From Diplosphaera chodatii (Eukaryota > Chlorophyta > Trebouxiophyceae > Prasiolales > Stichococcaceae), in the NCBI GenBank assembly GCA_032358165.1, contig JAALGY010000053.1, positions 2,790,001 to 2,854,000 on the forward strand: a stretch of DNA of 64,000 bases, in the 5' to 3' direction. The position numbers were made by a program, and so were the translations under genes. How positions within the stretch are numbered: position 1 is the first letter of the stretch; every line of letters begins with the position of its first letter. Positions 34,601 through 45,461 of the stretch are shown in pieces. The notes under the pieces are model-generated. The model had not been told where the DNA came from. It ran no database searches and saw nothing but the letters and a program-made list of their open reading frames with translations.

Positions 34601-35324
34601 ATTACTCCCATCTCCCGCCGCAGTACCTGGTGAAGTGGCGCAACTACGAGCTGGACCCGGGGGACTGGAGCGCGTACGCGGACCTGGCGGAGACCAAGGC
34701 CCTGGACGCCTGGGAGCGGGCGCGCCCCCCGCCCCAGGTGCGGCTGTGTTAAACCCTAAATTCAATGCCGCCTGGACCGTCGCCTCGCAGACAGAACGCT
34801 TGACACACGGGCGCGCCTGTGGCCGCTATGCGATGACCAAGCGCTTGCGGTCACATCACATAGCAGGAGGAACAGACGAGAGGCTCTGTGCCGTGCCTCC
34901 AACACCAACTTAGAGTCCAGCGGCTCTCATGAAGTTCTGCACCTGAACGCCTGGTCATGTTCCTCGCCGCAGGGGGCCGGCAAGCCGCCGCCGCCGCTGC
35001 CCAAGTCTGCTAAGAAGGGTGGGGCACCTCCGCTGAGTGATCTGAGGCTGATCTTGTAATCTCAGCAGCACCGCCAGCCTGCCCAATGATACCAGTCTGT
35101 CTGACGAGGCTGCGGGGCAGTGGCCAGTTTGCTGCACATGTGGCATCAAGGCTTGGCGCCTGGCAGCTGAGCGACCCCGTCACAGCGGCCGCTGCGCAAG
35201 TCCTTCCCCATGTGCAGGGCCAGTGTGTCATAGATTGGCAGGCCGGGGTTACTGCACATGAATTCTCACTAAAACCTCGTCAGGTCACCCTGCAGGCAGC
35301 GCCAAGCGGAAGCAGAAGCGGTGA
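31633..35324 (+). CDS. Chromodomain protein with Tudor-like N-terminus (about 11 exons)
   Basis: Resolved exons: 31633-31758, 31889-32020, 32279-32413, 32612-32737, 32957-33205, 33494 to about 33720, about 33784-33938, 34149-34245, 34624-34737, 34973-35018, 35296-35324. The boundary near 33,720-33,784 is not settled. The N-terminus has a helical KELEEQVHRWKKFL segment, then GREVVKKVGKGTVEGIVFSV and YVILWDQAG, which resemble a Tudor-like barrel. A WKSMAAAQQRLLLEWTPMD helix and a Lys/Arg-rich disordered region (KRAEGQKRQKRG) follow. The chromodomain near the C-terminus reads EEFEPEHIVAQRP, then YLVKWRNYELDPGDWSAYADL. It keeps a YLVKW core and aromatic residues suited to a methyl-lysine cage. 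The last exon encodes only a basic tail, SAKRKQKR, a likely nuclear localisation signal. It is probably a nuclear histone-mark reader. I do not recognise a named ortholog. Confidence 0.75.
33972..34035. other. AT-rich island inside an intron of the chromodomain gene
   Basis: About 60 bp of A-rich sequence between the exon ending at 33,938 and the exon starting at 34,149. No coding potential and no terminal repeats were seen. Confidence 0.6.
34470..34615. other. AT-rich island with hairpin in a chromodomain-gene intron
   Basis: A-rich sequence with repeated ACAACAG and CAGATAC phrases, running up to the acceptor of the chromodomain exon. A perfect 9-bp inverted repeat, TTAATAGCA (34563-34571) and TGCTATTAA (34583-34591), could form a hairpin with an 11-base loop. 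Confidence 0.75.
34751..34760. repeat. Short telomere-like motif
   Basis: AAACCCTAAA, about one and a half telomere units, 14 bases into the intron that follows the chromodomain exon. It is C-rich on the sense strand. Confidence 0.65.
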
Positions 35325-36065
35325 GCCACGGCGGCGGTCGGGAGCAGCCCCCGGCCGCAGCTGCCGGTGCCCTGCAAAGGGTGCCTGCTGTGGATGCACG
35401 CAGCCGCACACGTGTGTGGACTGGTGCGGCGGCGCATTAGGACACGGGTTTTGTGCAGGCATGTGGGATGCAGCTGTAGGCTGTTTGACAGCAGGGGACA
35501 AGACAGCATGGGGCGCGGCGTGAGCTGAGCGGTGGCTTCAGGGATCATGTAGAGCAGCCACCGCAGCGCTTGAACAATGTGGATTGCATGGCGCACATGG
35601 ATGCAGACGTCAGTGTAGTTCAGGGTAGAAGGGTCGGTCGGTGTACATGGTTTACAGCCTTTTGACCGGCGATGCATGCAGGTCCATGCATCGACTTCTC
35701 GACTTGATCAGCTGTCAGACGCAGCAAATCAATTGTACCAGGTTTGCCCTCCCGGCGTGCGTGTAAGGGTATAACATGATGCTGCTGTCACCACAAGCTG
35801 CTCACAGCCAGCGCCAGTGCAATCCGCACCACATACAATCCAGGAGGGAACGCGCTCCCGCATCACAACAAACAATAGGATGCTGCTGCGCTGTCAAGAA
35901 CAAACGGCTGCAGCCAAAACTTGTGCTCGTGCACACCTCGTCCCGAAGCGCCTGCAGCACCTCGGGCACTGCACATCTGCGATTCTGTGATGCACCGCCG
36001 CCAGCGGCCACATGGCAACGCCGCTGCCGCTGCACCGTGCGGCAGCTGGTATTGGGACTTTTCGC
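35325..36065. other. Convergent 3' intergenic region (chromodomain gene / AKR2)
   Basis: It is 741 bp between two facing stop codons. No gene, RNA or repeat was recognised. Confidence 0.55.
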
Positions 36066-38525
36066 TCAGAGGTACTTGTCTGAATCTGAGACGCCTTTCT
36101 GGGGCGCCTCGGCGCCTGCAGGGCTGCCCTTGCTGGTGGCACCGCCATTTGCTGCGCTGCTGAGGAAGTCGACCATGTGCGCCTCCCGCTTTAGCTCCGC
36201 AATCTGCAGACGACGTCAGCACAACGAAGTCGCCTCCTCGCCAGTTCATGTGCTTATCAGACACGACAGAATAGCAAGCCTGTTGGGAGAGTGTAAGGGT
36301 GCAGCGCAGCTGCAAATGTGTGGCAGCATCAGCACGCTGTCGGCTGTCCCGGCTGTGCACGAAGCCCAACTTCTTGTTGATCTACTGTTCTGAAATGGTT
36401 TGCGGCTGGTACAACAGTGTATTCAGTATGGGAAAGCACCGCGCTCACCTGCAGGGGCGTCTGCCCGTCGCTGTTGACGGGGCCTGTCGCCGCGCCGGCG
36501 CCCAGCAGCAGCTCCGCCGCCTCCTTGCGCCCGTAGCCTGCGCAGCGACGGGGGCCAGGACTGGCCAGGAGCGCGGCATGCCACGGCGCGGCAGCGCGAC
36601 AGCCGCTGGGGCTCTGGCAACGCCGTACACGTCTCCCGGCTATTCAAGCCCAGAAGGGCGTGCACAGCATGGTGTGCTGGTCTGCCGTCGCATTTGGTAC
36701 TGCGACTCAACGCAGGGCCTATATTGCAGGGCGTATATCGCACCTGCTGCATAGTGGAGCGCTGTGTTGCCCTTGCCGTCGGTCAGCTCGACGTCGGCGC
36801 CCGCCTCCAGCAGCGCCTGCAGGACAGGACTGGTGGTCATGGATATGCCATGCAGGGCTGCATGCCGCCGAGCATGTGGCATGTTGGTTTCGTCGGCGCC
36901 GCAGCTCTGCTGGCGTTCGTGTGTTCAGTTCCAGCCGGCTCAAGTGCCTCTGGGCGTGAATGCCTGTAGCTCACGCTGCCTCGCTGGTCTGCAAGCACCA
37001 GCAGTTCGTCACCTTGACGACCCCCAGGCGGTTGAAGCCCACCGCGACGCCCAGCGGCGTGATGCCGCGGCTGTCCCTGCTGTTCGGGTCGCACCCCTCC
37101 TGCACAGAATCCACAACCGGTGACCTGACTGCAAAGCGTTGCTGGTGTGTTGGTTGATGAAGAGTGTGCACTGCCGCGGCGCATCCTCTGCCGCTACAGC
37201 ATGGCGAACCCACCTCGAGTAGTGAGGCTGTCGCATCTGCGTCGCCCGCCTTCGCCGCATCATGGAGGTTGGTCGGCCGCACCTGCAACCCGTGCAGTTG
37301 CAGAGCGTGATGCTGCAGGTGCTGAGCATACGCGTGTGACGGCTGCAGCTGCTGGCACCGTGTACACCCGCTGCGCGTGAACGCATAGTGCAGGTGCGGC
37401 CCACCGGCAGGGTCTTGCCCGGGGGCTGCGGCGCGGGGTCGGGCGCGATGCCCATGTCCGCCATCTTGCGGCTGATCTTGGACATGAGCTCCGCGTCGTT
37501 CCAGTGCCGCTCCATGCCCGCCGTCCCCGACGCCGCGATGTCGTCGAACACCTGCTTCAGCTCGGGGTCGCCCCGCAGCCGCTCCATCTTCTTCCTGCAT
37601 CCGGCGCAGGGTCCCCGTCAGGGTGCAGCAGCGCCGTCATGCAACTTTGCTGACATGGTGACAACATTCGCAACGTTGGGGCGGGTCAGCAGCGTCGATA
37701 TCAACACTGTTTGCAGAGCCGGGACGGTGGCCAGCAGACACGTGGAGCCCTGCGCTTCGTTGTAGGTGCTGACGGTGTGTCGCGATGGAGCACCTGTAGT
37801 CGGGGTCTGCCAGCTGCTGGGTCGCTGCCTGCGCCAGCATCGGACTGCCCATCCGCCGCACCTGCGCATGCCAGGTGACAAAGTCTCCAGCACTGAGACG
37901 GCATGCCGCCAGTGTGACGCAGGGTGGGTCTCGACGCCAGCCGCTAGCCGCTGATAAGAAGACGGCAGCCCACCTGCTCCTGGGTCTGCAGCGCCACCTC
38001 GGGGTTGGCTTTCAGATACGCCAGCGCCTGCTGGTACATGCCGGCGTCGATGCCCGGCGGCGGCGCCACCGGGATCTGCATGCAGCAAGGTGCGAGATCG
38101 GGGCATGTGGGCGGCGTCATATGGCGGCGCTGACAGCACTTCACCTGCAGCAGCTGTGACTGCCCCACTCCATGACACGCGCGTGTCATCGTCGATGCAC
38201 AGGCGCGGTTCTGATCCCAACATATTACCACCCACATGCTCCGCTCAAGCATGCGATCTGACAGACTGGATCTGTGCTTCGCTTGATGGTGCGCCTCCCT
38301 GCAGCCATGCAATGCTGCAAGGTGCCAGCTGATCACCTTGTCGCCGTTGGGAAGGGTGATCGTCTCGGGTCCAGCCTCAGACCTGGCCTCCCTGGGCCTC
38401 CTGCTGCTGCCATTTGCTCTGCTGCCGTTTGCGTTGCCGTTGCTGGTGCCGTTCCTCGGCGCAGTGCCTAGGCCAGAACCGGCCATGCCAGTGGCTGAGG
38501 GCGCCGATTTGCTCTTTTTGCCCAT
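36066..38525 (-). CDS. AKR2: AKR2-like ankyrin-repeat protein (334 aa, 9 exons)
   Basis: Exons (minus): 38337-38525, 37974-38075, 37794-37861, 37405-37594, 37214-37282, 37013-37099, 36744-36816, 36449-36537, 36066-36203. They total 1005 nt in frame. Plant AKR2 is a cytosolic chaperone that delivers tail- and signal-anchored proteins to the chloroplast outer envelope. The N-terminus (MGKKSKSAPSATG and a Gly/Asn/Ser-rich stretch) is disordered. Residues about 70-180 hold STI1-like helices: QALAYLKANPEVALQ, SPMLAQAATQQLADPDY, MERLRGDPELKQVFDDIAAS and GMERHWNDAELMSKISRKM. Ankyrin repeats from about 185 to 305 include NLHDAAKAGDADATASLLEE, RGITPLGVAVGFNRLGVV, LLEAGADVELTDGKGNTALH and YAAGYGRKEAAELLLGAGAA. 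The tail ends SDSDKYL. Domain order and the RHWND and HYAAGYGRKE motifs match AKR2. The N-terminal PEST-like region of land-plant AKR2 is not evident. Confidence 0.88.
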
Positions 38526-39163
38526 GCTGCGCTTGCTGCACCTTGTCACAGGTGCTGGGTGCAAAAGGAAACGAATCTGCAGCGTCGACACAGCTGCCCA
38601 GGCGCTGCTTGATCAGGTTGTCTTTTGTAACGGTTTCCCAGTGCTTGCAGCCGACAACCTGGCTGCAGAAGGTCCACGAAAGAATTGGTGCCTCTGCATG
38701 CATCTCCGATCTCATCCAGATTTTGGCAGAGCGGGGCGACCATGCTTTGGCCCCCTGGTGCGGCGGCACAGTGGCGGCGGGTGCTGGGCATGCTCGTGAA
38801 GAGCAGTCTGTATGTTTGCCGGTATGTACAGGACTCGACTGCAGCCGTGTGCTACGCATACATCCCTACACCAAAACATACCCAGTGTTTCACCGAGCCG
38901 CCCTTCCTCACAAGATCCACGGTTGTATGTGTCGCCTACAGACGGCGCTGTACCAGATACCTGCTGCACACCCAGGGGAAGAGCGAAGGTGGAATGGAAA
39001 CGGAAGCACATACCCACACTGCCGCTGCCTCACGAGCCAGCAGCCCACATCGCCTGCACAGACTTCAGGACGGCGCCGCTGTTTCACCCGGCGCCAAAGG
39101 TCCTGCTGGCTGGCTTATTGTCATTATCATACTTACCGCCACACAGAGCAGTCCCCCGCGACC
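38526..39163. other. Intergenic region between AKR2 and PP2C genes
   Basis: Both genes are on the minus strand, so this holds the PP2C 3' untranslated region and the AKR2 promoter. No other feature was seen. Confidence 0.5.
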
Positions 39164-42100
39164 CTAGTCCTTCTCTCGGAACTTGAAGATGCTCCGCCTC
39201 GAGAGCGGCGGCGACGTCGTCTGGCCGTCAGGGCGCGCATCCGAGCCGAGGCCAGCTGAGCTGTCGGGCGCATCCAGGATGGCGCACGGCCTGAAGGCCT
39301 GCACGCCCACGTGGTCCGGCTTCGCGAAGATGAGCTCGCCCATCGCCTCCGAGGCCCGCTGCACGTCAAGCAATGTACTTTCAGGCTGCCATGTGCCGTC
39401 ATGCATGGGTGTTGTCATGCAGGCGCACGTGACGGCTTGTGTGCGCTGGCAGCAGCACCAACTGGCTGTGCCCATCAGCAGCGCAGCTGCAGCATAGCGC
39501 AAGCCCGCATCAGGCGGCTGCACAGGCGCAGAAAGTATAGGGATCACACCTTGGCGTTAGCGTACAGCGAGTCGCGCATGCCCTTGGCCTCCACGGTGTC
39601 AGCATAGATTGAGGCGGCCCCCTGCACGCACAGCCCTTGCACCGCTCAAGGCCCGCCGACTCGTGCACATACCAGTATGGGATCATCGGGCAGATGCCAA
39701 ACAGTGAACGGTTGTGGGTCGGTCACTGCATCGCTGCAGCAGCAGCGGGCCGCGCGGGAGGCCACATTGCTGGGCAATGCTGAGAGGGGCGCGGGCGCAC
39801 ATGTGACTCCACGTCGACGATCTCGAACAGCTCCCGCTCGCCGCGCGTCGCCTGCATCGCGTGGCCCACCACGGCGTCGACCACCGCCTGGGGCGACCCC
39901 GTGGCGACCGCCTCCTTCGTCGCCTCCCCCAGCCGCCGCTGCTTGAAGATGGGCACCTGCGGGCGTGCTGTGCGCGGCTCATACACGTGACGGCAGCAGT
40001 GCACGCCCCATGCATTCACTGCCTCTGGTGGAGGCTGGACCTCGCAGCTCAGGCTGCCACATGAAGGTCGTTTCCATCTGTGTGAAGCCTCAGGGTGTCG
40101 CTTCGCTCCGAGGCGGCTCACCAGCGGCACCGTGCGCCTGACTTCAGCCGGGGTCAGGTGGGCCCAGGTGTCGTGCGGCAGGCCGAAGTGCCGCGGCGTG
40201 CCGTTCTGCACAGCGTCCAGCGTGTCCCACACGCCGTCCGACCTGCAAGGGGCATGTGCAACTCGACACCAGGGCCGGAGGGAAATACCGGCATGCCCTT
40301 GCCCTTGCTGGAGGGTCTTCAGCATCACCCTGCTTCATGCAGGTATCAAGCGCATTGCGCAATGCCACACAGCCTTGCGATCGCCGACACTGCAGCCTGC
40401 AAAGCAGCGCACCCACCCGATCAGGAACATGTCCGCGCCGCGGCAGGCGACCACGCCGTACTGCAGGTTGGTGCGCCGCCGCAGCCGCCCCTCCTCATCC
40501 GCCGCGCTGTTGCCGATGGCACCTGTAACGGCCCGGGGCACATTGATCGTCTGGCGTGCACCCAAGGTACTGGGCTGAGCGACAACATCACGAAGGCTGC
40601 CACCCTCTGACAGGTATGCTGCGTACGTCGGCAACCTGGCAGTGGGCAGGGTGCGTTCTCGTCTGCTGCTGATACATGCAGCCGCATCCCATGCTCCCTA
40701 AGTGACGGACTGTGCGTCGAGCCCGTGTCACACTGCACAGGGCTCACCCGGGACGTGCTTGCTGTCCAGGCGCAGCGTGTCCGCTGCAGGGCCCAGCGGC
40801 TCAACGAGGTACCTCCACTCCCCGCGCCTCGAGTCGAACCAGTATGCCTACAGATTGGCACACCTCATCGGGCTGTGACTCAGGCCAGAGCGCTCCCTCC
40901 CATATCGGCTGGTGGTCGGACATCTGTTCTGGTCGATACTGCTGACGCTCAACAGATGATCGGGTTCACTCAGTACTGCGGGTGTGAGTGTCAGGCGCCG
41001 AGACTGGATGCGGATGGCCCTACCTCAGTGTCGCCGGTGCAGGCGAACACGAAGACGTACTGGTCCTCCTTGAGGTGGAAGCAGGTGTGCAGCAGCAGCG
41101 CTGTGCTGCCGCGCACGTCCAGCTGCAGTGAACCAAGAAGCGTCAGCCTTCGAGCAATCTCCGAACACTTCAGAACCAGCACAGCCGGTCTGCCGTGCAA
41201 CGCCCTGGGCGACATTAGGTAACGCACAGCGCCCTCATGCAGCAGAGGAAACCCCCGCACCATGGTGTGCCATTTTCGACTGTGGTTCTGGTATGGAAGA
41301 TCGCTCATGCACCCATGCAAGCATGCGCCTGCTTCACCTGCATGATCTCGCTGTGCGCCTGGAACACTATCCGCTGCAGCAACGCCGCCGCCTCCCGCGA
41401 GTTGGTGACCTTCGGCAGCTCTTCCCGCATCATCCGCAGCGCCACCGCCAGTGTCATGTGCGCCGCCAGCCAGGCCTGCATGGCACACCCAGCACCATCC
41501 ACCACAGCAGGCGGCCAAGACGAGGTGCGGCATTAGGCTGATCGCATTCTTCAGCTCGCGCCAGTGTCGCCGGACTGTGCGTGGTGGTACAACCGCAGAC
41601 AACAGATTCCTCAGTCCCAGAGGCCTGAGGGCACTCGCCTCGTCATCACCGTCGCCGCCCATGCCATCCACTGTCCCGCCGAACATGCAGTGGCCGGCCA
41701 CGACGTTGAACCAACCGTCTGCATGCAGCGGCAGCATCGAACAGGACTTTTGATGCATGAGGAGGACCAGGAACAGTAGTACGACATGACAGGTGCCATT
41801 GTTTCCTATTGGCCTGCGGCAGCGCACATGCACGGACTTGTGCATGGTGGCTTACCGCCATTGGGGTAGCGCACGCACACTTTGCGCCCCAGGTCCTCCC
41901 GCCACATGTCAGGGTACGTCGCCGTCAGCACGCCCGCCATGTTGGCGTAGCCGGCACCAGCTCGCTCTGCCAGCTGCGCCAGCGGCTGCAGCGGGGGCGG
42001 CTGCACCGGCTGACCTGCGGCAGCATTGGGATGTCGGTCACAGCTCGACCAGCGGCGCCGGCTACACAGAGTGTACTGCAGTGCGTTCAAGCATGCTCAT

Positions 42101-42341
42101 GATTGTCGTGTTGTCATGCATGCAGCCGTCCGAGCGCACCATGGGCGGTGACTAATCTGTGGATGTAGTCCGGTTCGAGCGGCGACACGATCGCCTGCGC
42201 GGTGGGCTCGGTGCTGAAGCGTGTGGGGAAGCTGAATGCAGGCAGTGACTCGGCGTACTGCTCCGTGATGGGGCTGGAGTTTGCAAACTCGGTGAAGGTT
42301 TGCTCGTGGCGCAGCTTGTTCGCCACTTGCTTGAAGAACAT
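39164..42341 (-). CDS. PP2C-family protein phosphatase, PPTC7-like (475 aa, 11 exons)
   Basis: Exons (minus): 42140-42341, 41856-42014, 41639-41718, 41338-41475, 41024-41122, 40748-40847, 40417-40522, 40122-40242, 39801-39956, 39550-39621, 39164-39358. They total 1428 nt in frame. PP2C enzymes are Mn/Mg-dependent Ser/Thr phosphatases. The metal-binding motifs appear in order: GGTVDGMGG (Asp at about 138), GSTALLLHTCF, FVFACTGDTE in place of the usual GDSG/GDSR, MFLIGSDGVWDTLDAV (Asp about 295) and KPDHVGVQAF near residue 420, matching the terminal GKPDDITV-type motif. Helices EAAALLQRIVFQAHSEIMQ and PQAVVDAVVGHAMQATRG fit the fold. The N-terminal 110 residues are family-divergent. The C-terminal tail (PPLSRRSIFKFREKD) is polar. 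Exon 3 ends at a GC donor, GAG/GCGAGT. Substrates are unknown. Confidence 0.8.
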
Positions 42342-42601
42342 GATTCTTTGCAGTCAAACGAACCGGCATGCAGCTTGTGTGCAAGGCCAGCTGAGCCTCG
42401 CCGCTACGAGCAGCCGGCCGCGGCCGCTGGTGCAAGTGAAGTTCAGAAATGACCCAGTGCTCGCACGACATGTAGAAGATCCAGTTCCTGCGTCTGACAG
42501 TGCAGGTCTTTACCGCAGTCATATGTTGGCATCACCAAGGGTCAAGGCTGTGCATAGAGTGCACATTGAAGTGCCAGGCGAATCCTGCATGGCCGGCTGA
42601 C
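42342..42601. promoter_or_regulatory. Compact divergent promoter region (PP2C / REX4)
   Basis: Only 260 bp separate the two start codons. Both promoters and 5' untranslated regions must share this space. The REX4 frame is open upstream to a Met at 42,500, so the shared region may be shorter still. No TATA box or known operator was recognised. Confidence 0.6.
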
Positions 42602-44993
42602 ATGGTGAAGGGCAACAAGTTCAAGCAGCAGGCGGCGCCGGCGCATCCGCTGCCTGCAGCAGCCTCTGCAACAGCCAGGCAGGGCGCTGTTCCTTCAGCT
42701 GCACCTAGCACAGCATCGCAAAATGGCTTTTCACAAGCGCAGAGGCCAAACAAGCGGAAACGGCAGCAGCCACAGCTCCCTGCGACAGCCGCCAGCGACG
42801 CACCAGCAGCATCTGCGCAAGCAGCAAACGATCCAGGCAGCAGCGCGTCACGGCCTGCACCTAGCGGCAAGCGGCACAAGAGGTCCAGGCGAGCACACCG
42901 GGCACAGGGTGCAGCACAACAAGGTGTGGAGACGCAGCAGCCAGCCGTCAATGGGCACGGTCCGAAGCATGCGGCGGCTGCGCAGCGTGCGTCCAATCGG
43001 CAGCCAGCCAACAGCCAGGCCGTGGACCTTCCTGGAGACAGGCCAGACTCGGCGGCTGTGCAGAGCACTGCCGGCGCCGCCGCTGCACAGGCTGAGCAGC
43101 GGGCCGCGCCGAGGCCCCCTGCAGTGACAAGCTTCCCGTCCCCAGCAGGTGTCTGGCCGGTGCACCGTCCAACACGTTGCGTTGCACTGCGTCATCTGCA
43201 GCAGGCAGCATCTGAACTTGGCAAAGTTGTTGCGAAGACCGCGTGTCCTGAGTGCAGGCGCGACCGGAGCAGTCGGGGTCGGCTCCAACTGGGCGGCGCT
43301 CAAGGCGCAGCTGGCAGCGCAGCCGCCGCAGCGCCGGCGCCGGAAGCGGCGGCTGGAGGAGCAGCAGGAAGCAGCAGAAAATGCCCCGGAGGACGCGCGC
43401 GCGCAGCTGCCGCAGGCGCTCAGCCAGGATGCCAGCCCCACGCCGGTGAGGGGGTGCGCTCAGGGGTGGATGTTGTCAGTAGGACATTTGCAAAGGGTTT
43501 GCTCGGGTTGCCGATGCTCATGTGCGGCGGGCAACGTGGGGTGTGCAGGCATGAGTCGAGGCAGCGGTGGTGTACCCCGCAGGTTGTGGCGGTGGACTGT
43601 GAAATGGTGGGGGTCGGTCCAGACGGCGCCCGCAGCCAGCTGGCCAGGTTAGTTGCCTGCAGGAGCAGGCGCTGCTGTGCATGCTGGGCAGTTTGCTGGC
43701 AGATCTCAGACAGTCCCAGGCTCTTAGCAATGAGTTTGCACGGCACGACGGGCTGCTGTGAGCGATCGGCATGCCGCTCCAGGGTGTGCGTCGTGAACAA
43801 CCACGGCGCGGTGCTGATGGACAAGTTCGCGCGGCCCAAGGAGCGGGTCACCGACTTCCGGACGCGCTACTCTGGCATCAGGTGCTGCTGTGTATTGCTG
43901 CGCCTGCTGGATGTCAGATGATCCAATTGTGCAGGTGAAAGATCCTGAACACGTCTTTAAGCACCTCCTCCCTGCAGCAGGCACATGCTGGTGACCTTTC
44001 ATCCAACACACTTTTGCACTGGTAGTGCCGACGGCGGTGCACAACAGTGCGTTACACTAATTGCTGCAGGCCGGTGGACATCAAGCACGCACCGCCGTTT
44101 GAGGAGGTGCAGCGGGAGGCGGCGGCGCTGCTGCAGGGCCGCATCATCGTGGGCCACGCCATCTCCAACGACCTGAAGGTCCGACGCCCTTGAGCACATG
44201 ACTTTCATTCACCGGGGTATAGCAGGACCTCCTGATGAGCGTTCGTACAATGCGGAGCCTGCCTGTCGCCAGCGTGCGGCTTCCCAACGTATCAGAGCAA
44301 TGGAGGTCTCTACACTGCCCCTGCAGGCGCTGCTGCTGGGGCACCCGGCGAAGGCGATCCGGGACACCTCGCGCTACCCGCCGCTGATGCTGCCGCGGCG
44401 GGCGGGCGGCAAGTCGCGGCCGCGCGCGCTGCGCGCGCTGGCCGCCGAGCAGCTGGGGCTCACCATCCAGGTGAGACTGGCAGCGGCGCTGTGGGGATAC
44501 TGCAAGCAGGTGCAAGGTTCCTCAGGTGTGCAGGACCCCCGAGAGCGCTGTGTCAGAAATGCGCGTGGCGTCTGGCCAGTTGCAGATGAGGCTTCCTGTT
44601 GGTGCGCTGCAGGAAGGGGAGCACTCGCCGGTGGATGACGCACGCGCCGCGCTGTACCTGTACCACAAGCACCGCAAGGTGCGGCCCTGGCCCGGGCTGC
44701 GTCCGGTGCACCGCAGACTGCAGCAGCCCGTCTGCGCCGCCTCCGTAGCCAGCAGTACCCATGCATCCTGATGAGGGCTGTCGTGAGAGCTGCTGCTGCT
44801 TGGCGACAGCTTTCCGTGGTGGTTTGGGAAGCCCTAAACCCTTATGTGGTGCGCCGCGCAGATGTGGGAGGGGGAGCTGCAGCAGCACGGCAGCGTGAAG
44901 CGGCTGCGGTCGCTGATGGCGGGCGCCGGCCGCAAGACCGCCGCCAGGAGCCTGTCGGACCTGGCGAAGGACGATGCGATGGTCGACTTGTGA
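42602..44993 (+). CDS. REX4: RNA exonuclease 4 homolog, DEDDh family (449 aa, 8 exons)
   Basis: Exons: 42602-43148, 43258-43445, 43583-43647, 43783-43881, 44070-44178, 44327-44470, 44613-44678, 44862-44993. They total 1350 nt in frame. REX4 is a nucleolar 3'-5' exonuclease acting in rRNA processing. The first 240 residues are low-complexity and basic (PNKRKRQQPQ, GKRHKRSRRAHR, QRRRRKRRLEE), as expected for nucleolar targeting. The nuclease domain carries all DEDDh residues: VVAVDCEMVG (D250, E252), GRIIVGHAISNDLK (D334) and GEHSPVDDARAALYLY (H388, D393). ERVTDFRTRYSGI and HPAKAIRDTSRYPPL are also typical. The chosen start MVKGNKFK resembles family starts. An in-frame Met at 42,500 would add 34 residues. 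The last exon, MWEGELQQHG, gives the conserved WE after the nuclease fold. Confidence 0.93.
44832..44844. repeat. Interstitial telomere-like motif
   Basis: CCCTAAACCCTTA in the last intron of REX4, ending 17 bases before the acceptor AG at 44860-44861. It is C-rich on the sense strand with one mismatch to a perfect repeat. Confidence 0.8.
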
Positions 44994-45461
44994 CGGCGGC
45001 GGCGGCCGCCAGTGGGCAGCGCACGACGCCCAAATTATACGTGGTGTTTGCCGTACACGATGAAATGTGAAGTCGGCTGTAGGCAAAAACTTCAGCAAGT
45101 TACAGAGCCCCGCCTTCGCCATCGGCATGCCGGTGGGTGGACATCTTCTCTATGCAGCCACCCTATGACCGCTGGCGGTATAGACAGGGAGCATTCTTCA
45201 ACTGTGAGTAGCAAAGGTAGCCCAACAGCATCATCTGGGGTCCAACCTGCCCTGCGAGCTGCATCTGATCAAGGAACTCGGTGGGCAGTTGGCAGGCTCG
45301 ATTAGGTCAACACCAACCCAGCATGCCGTTCATGGCATCGTCCAAGAAGCTGCCAACAACTGCACGTGCACAAAAGCCAACGAATGCACGCTGCCACGCC
45401 AACATTTTGCCGCCCAAATCAGCGATCGCTTCGGTATACTGTGTCTACTCCGTCAGCAATC
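44994..45461. other. Intergenic region between REX4 and the plastid membrane protein gene
   Basis: Tandem arrangement; it should hold the REX4 3' end and the next promoter. Nothing else was recognised. Confidence 0.5.

Noticed and set aside
40825..40847. GGTTCGACTCG B-box-like match on the minus strand
   Set aside because: It is protein-coding (YWFDSRR) in a PP2C exon, and no A box was found.
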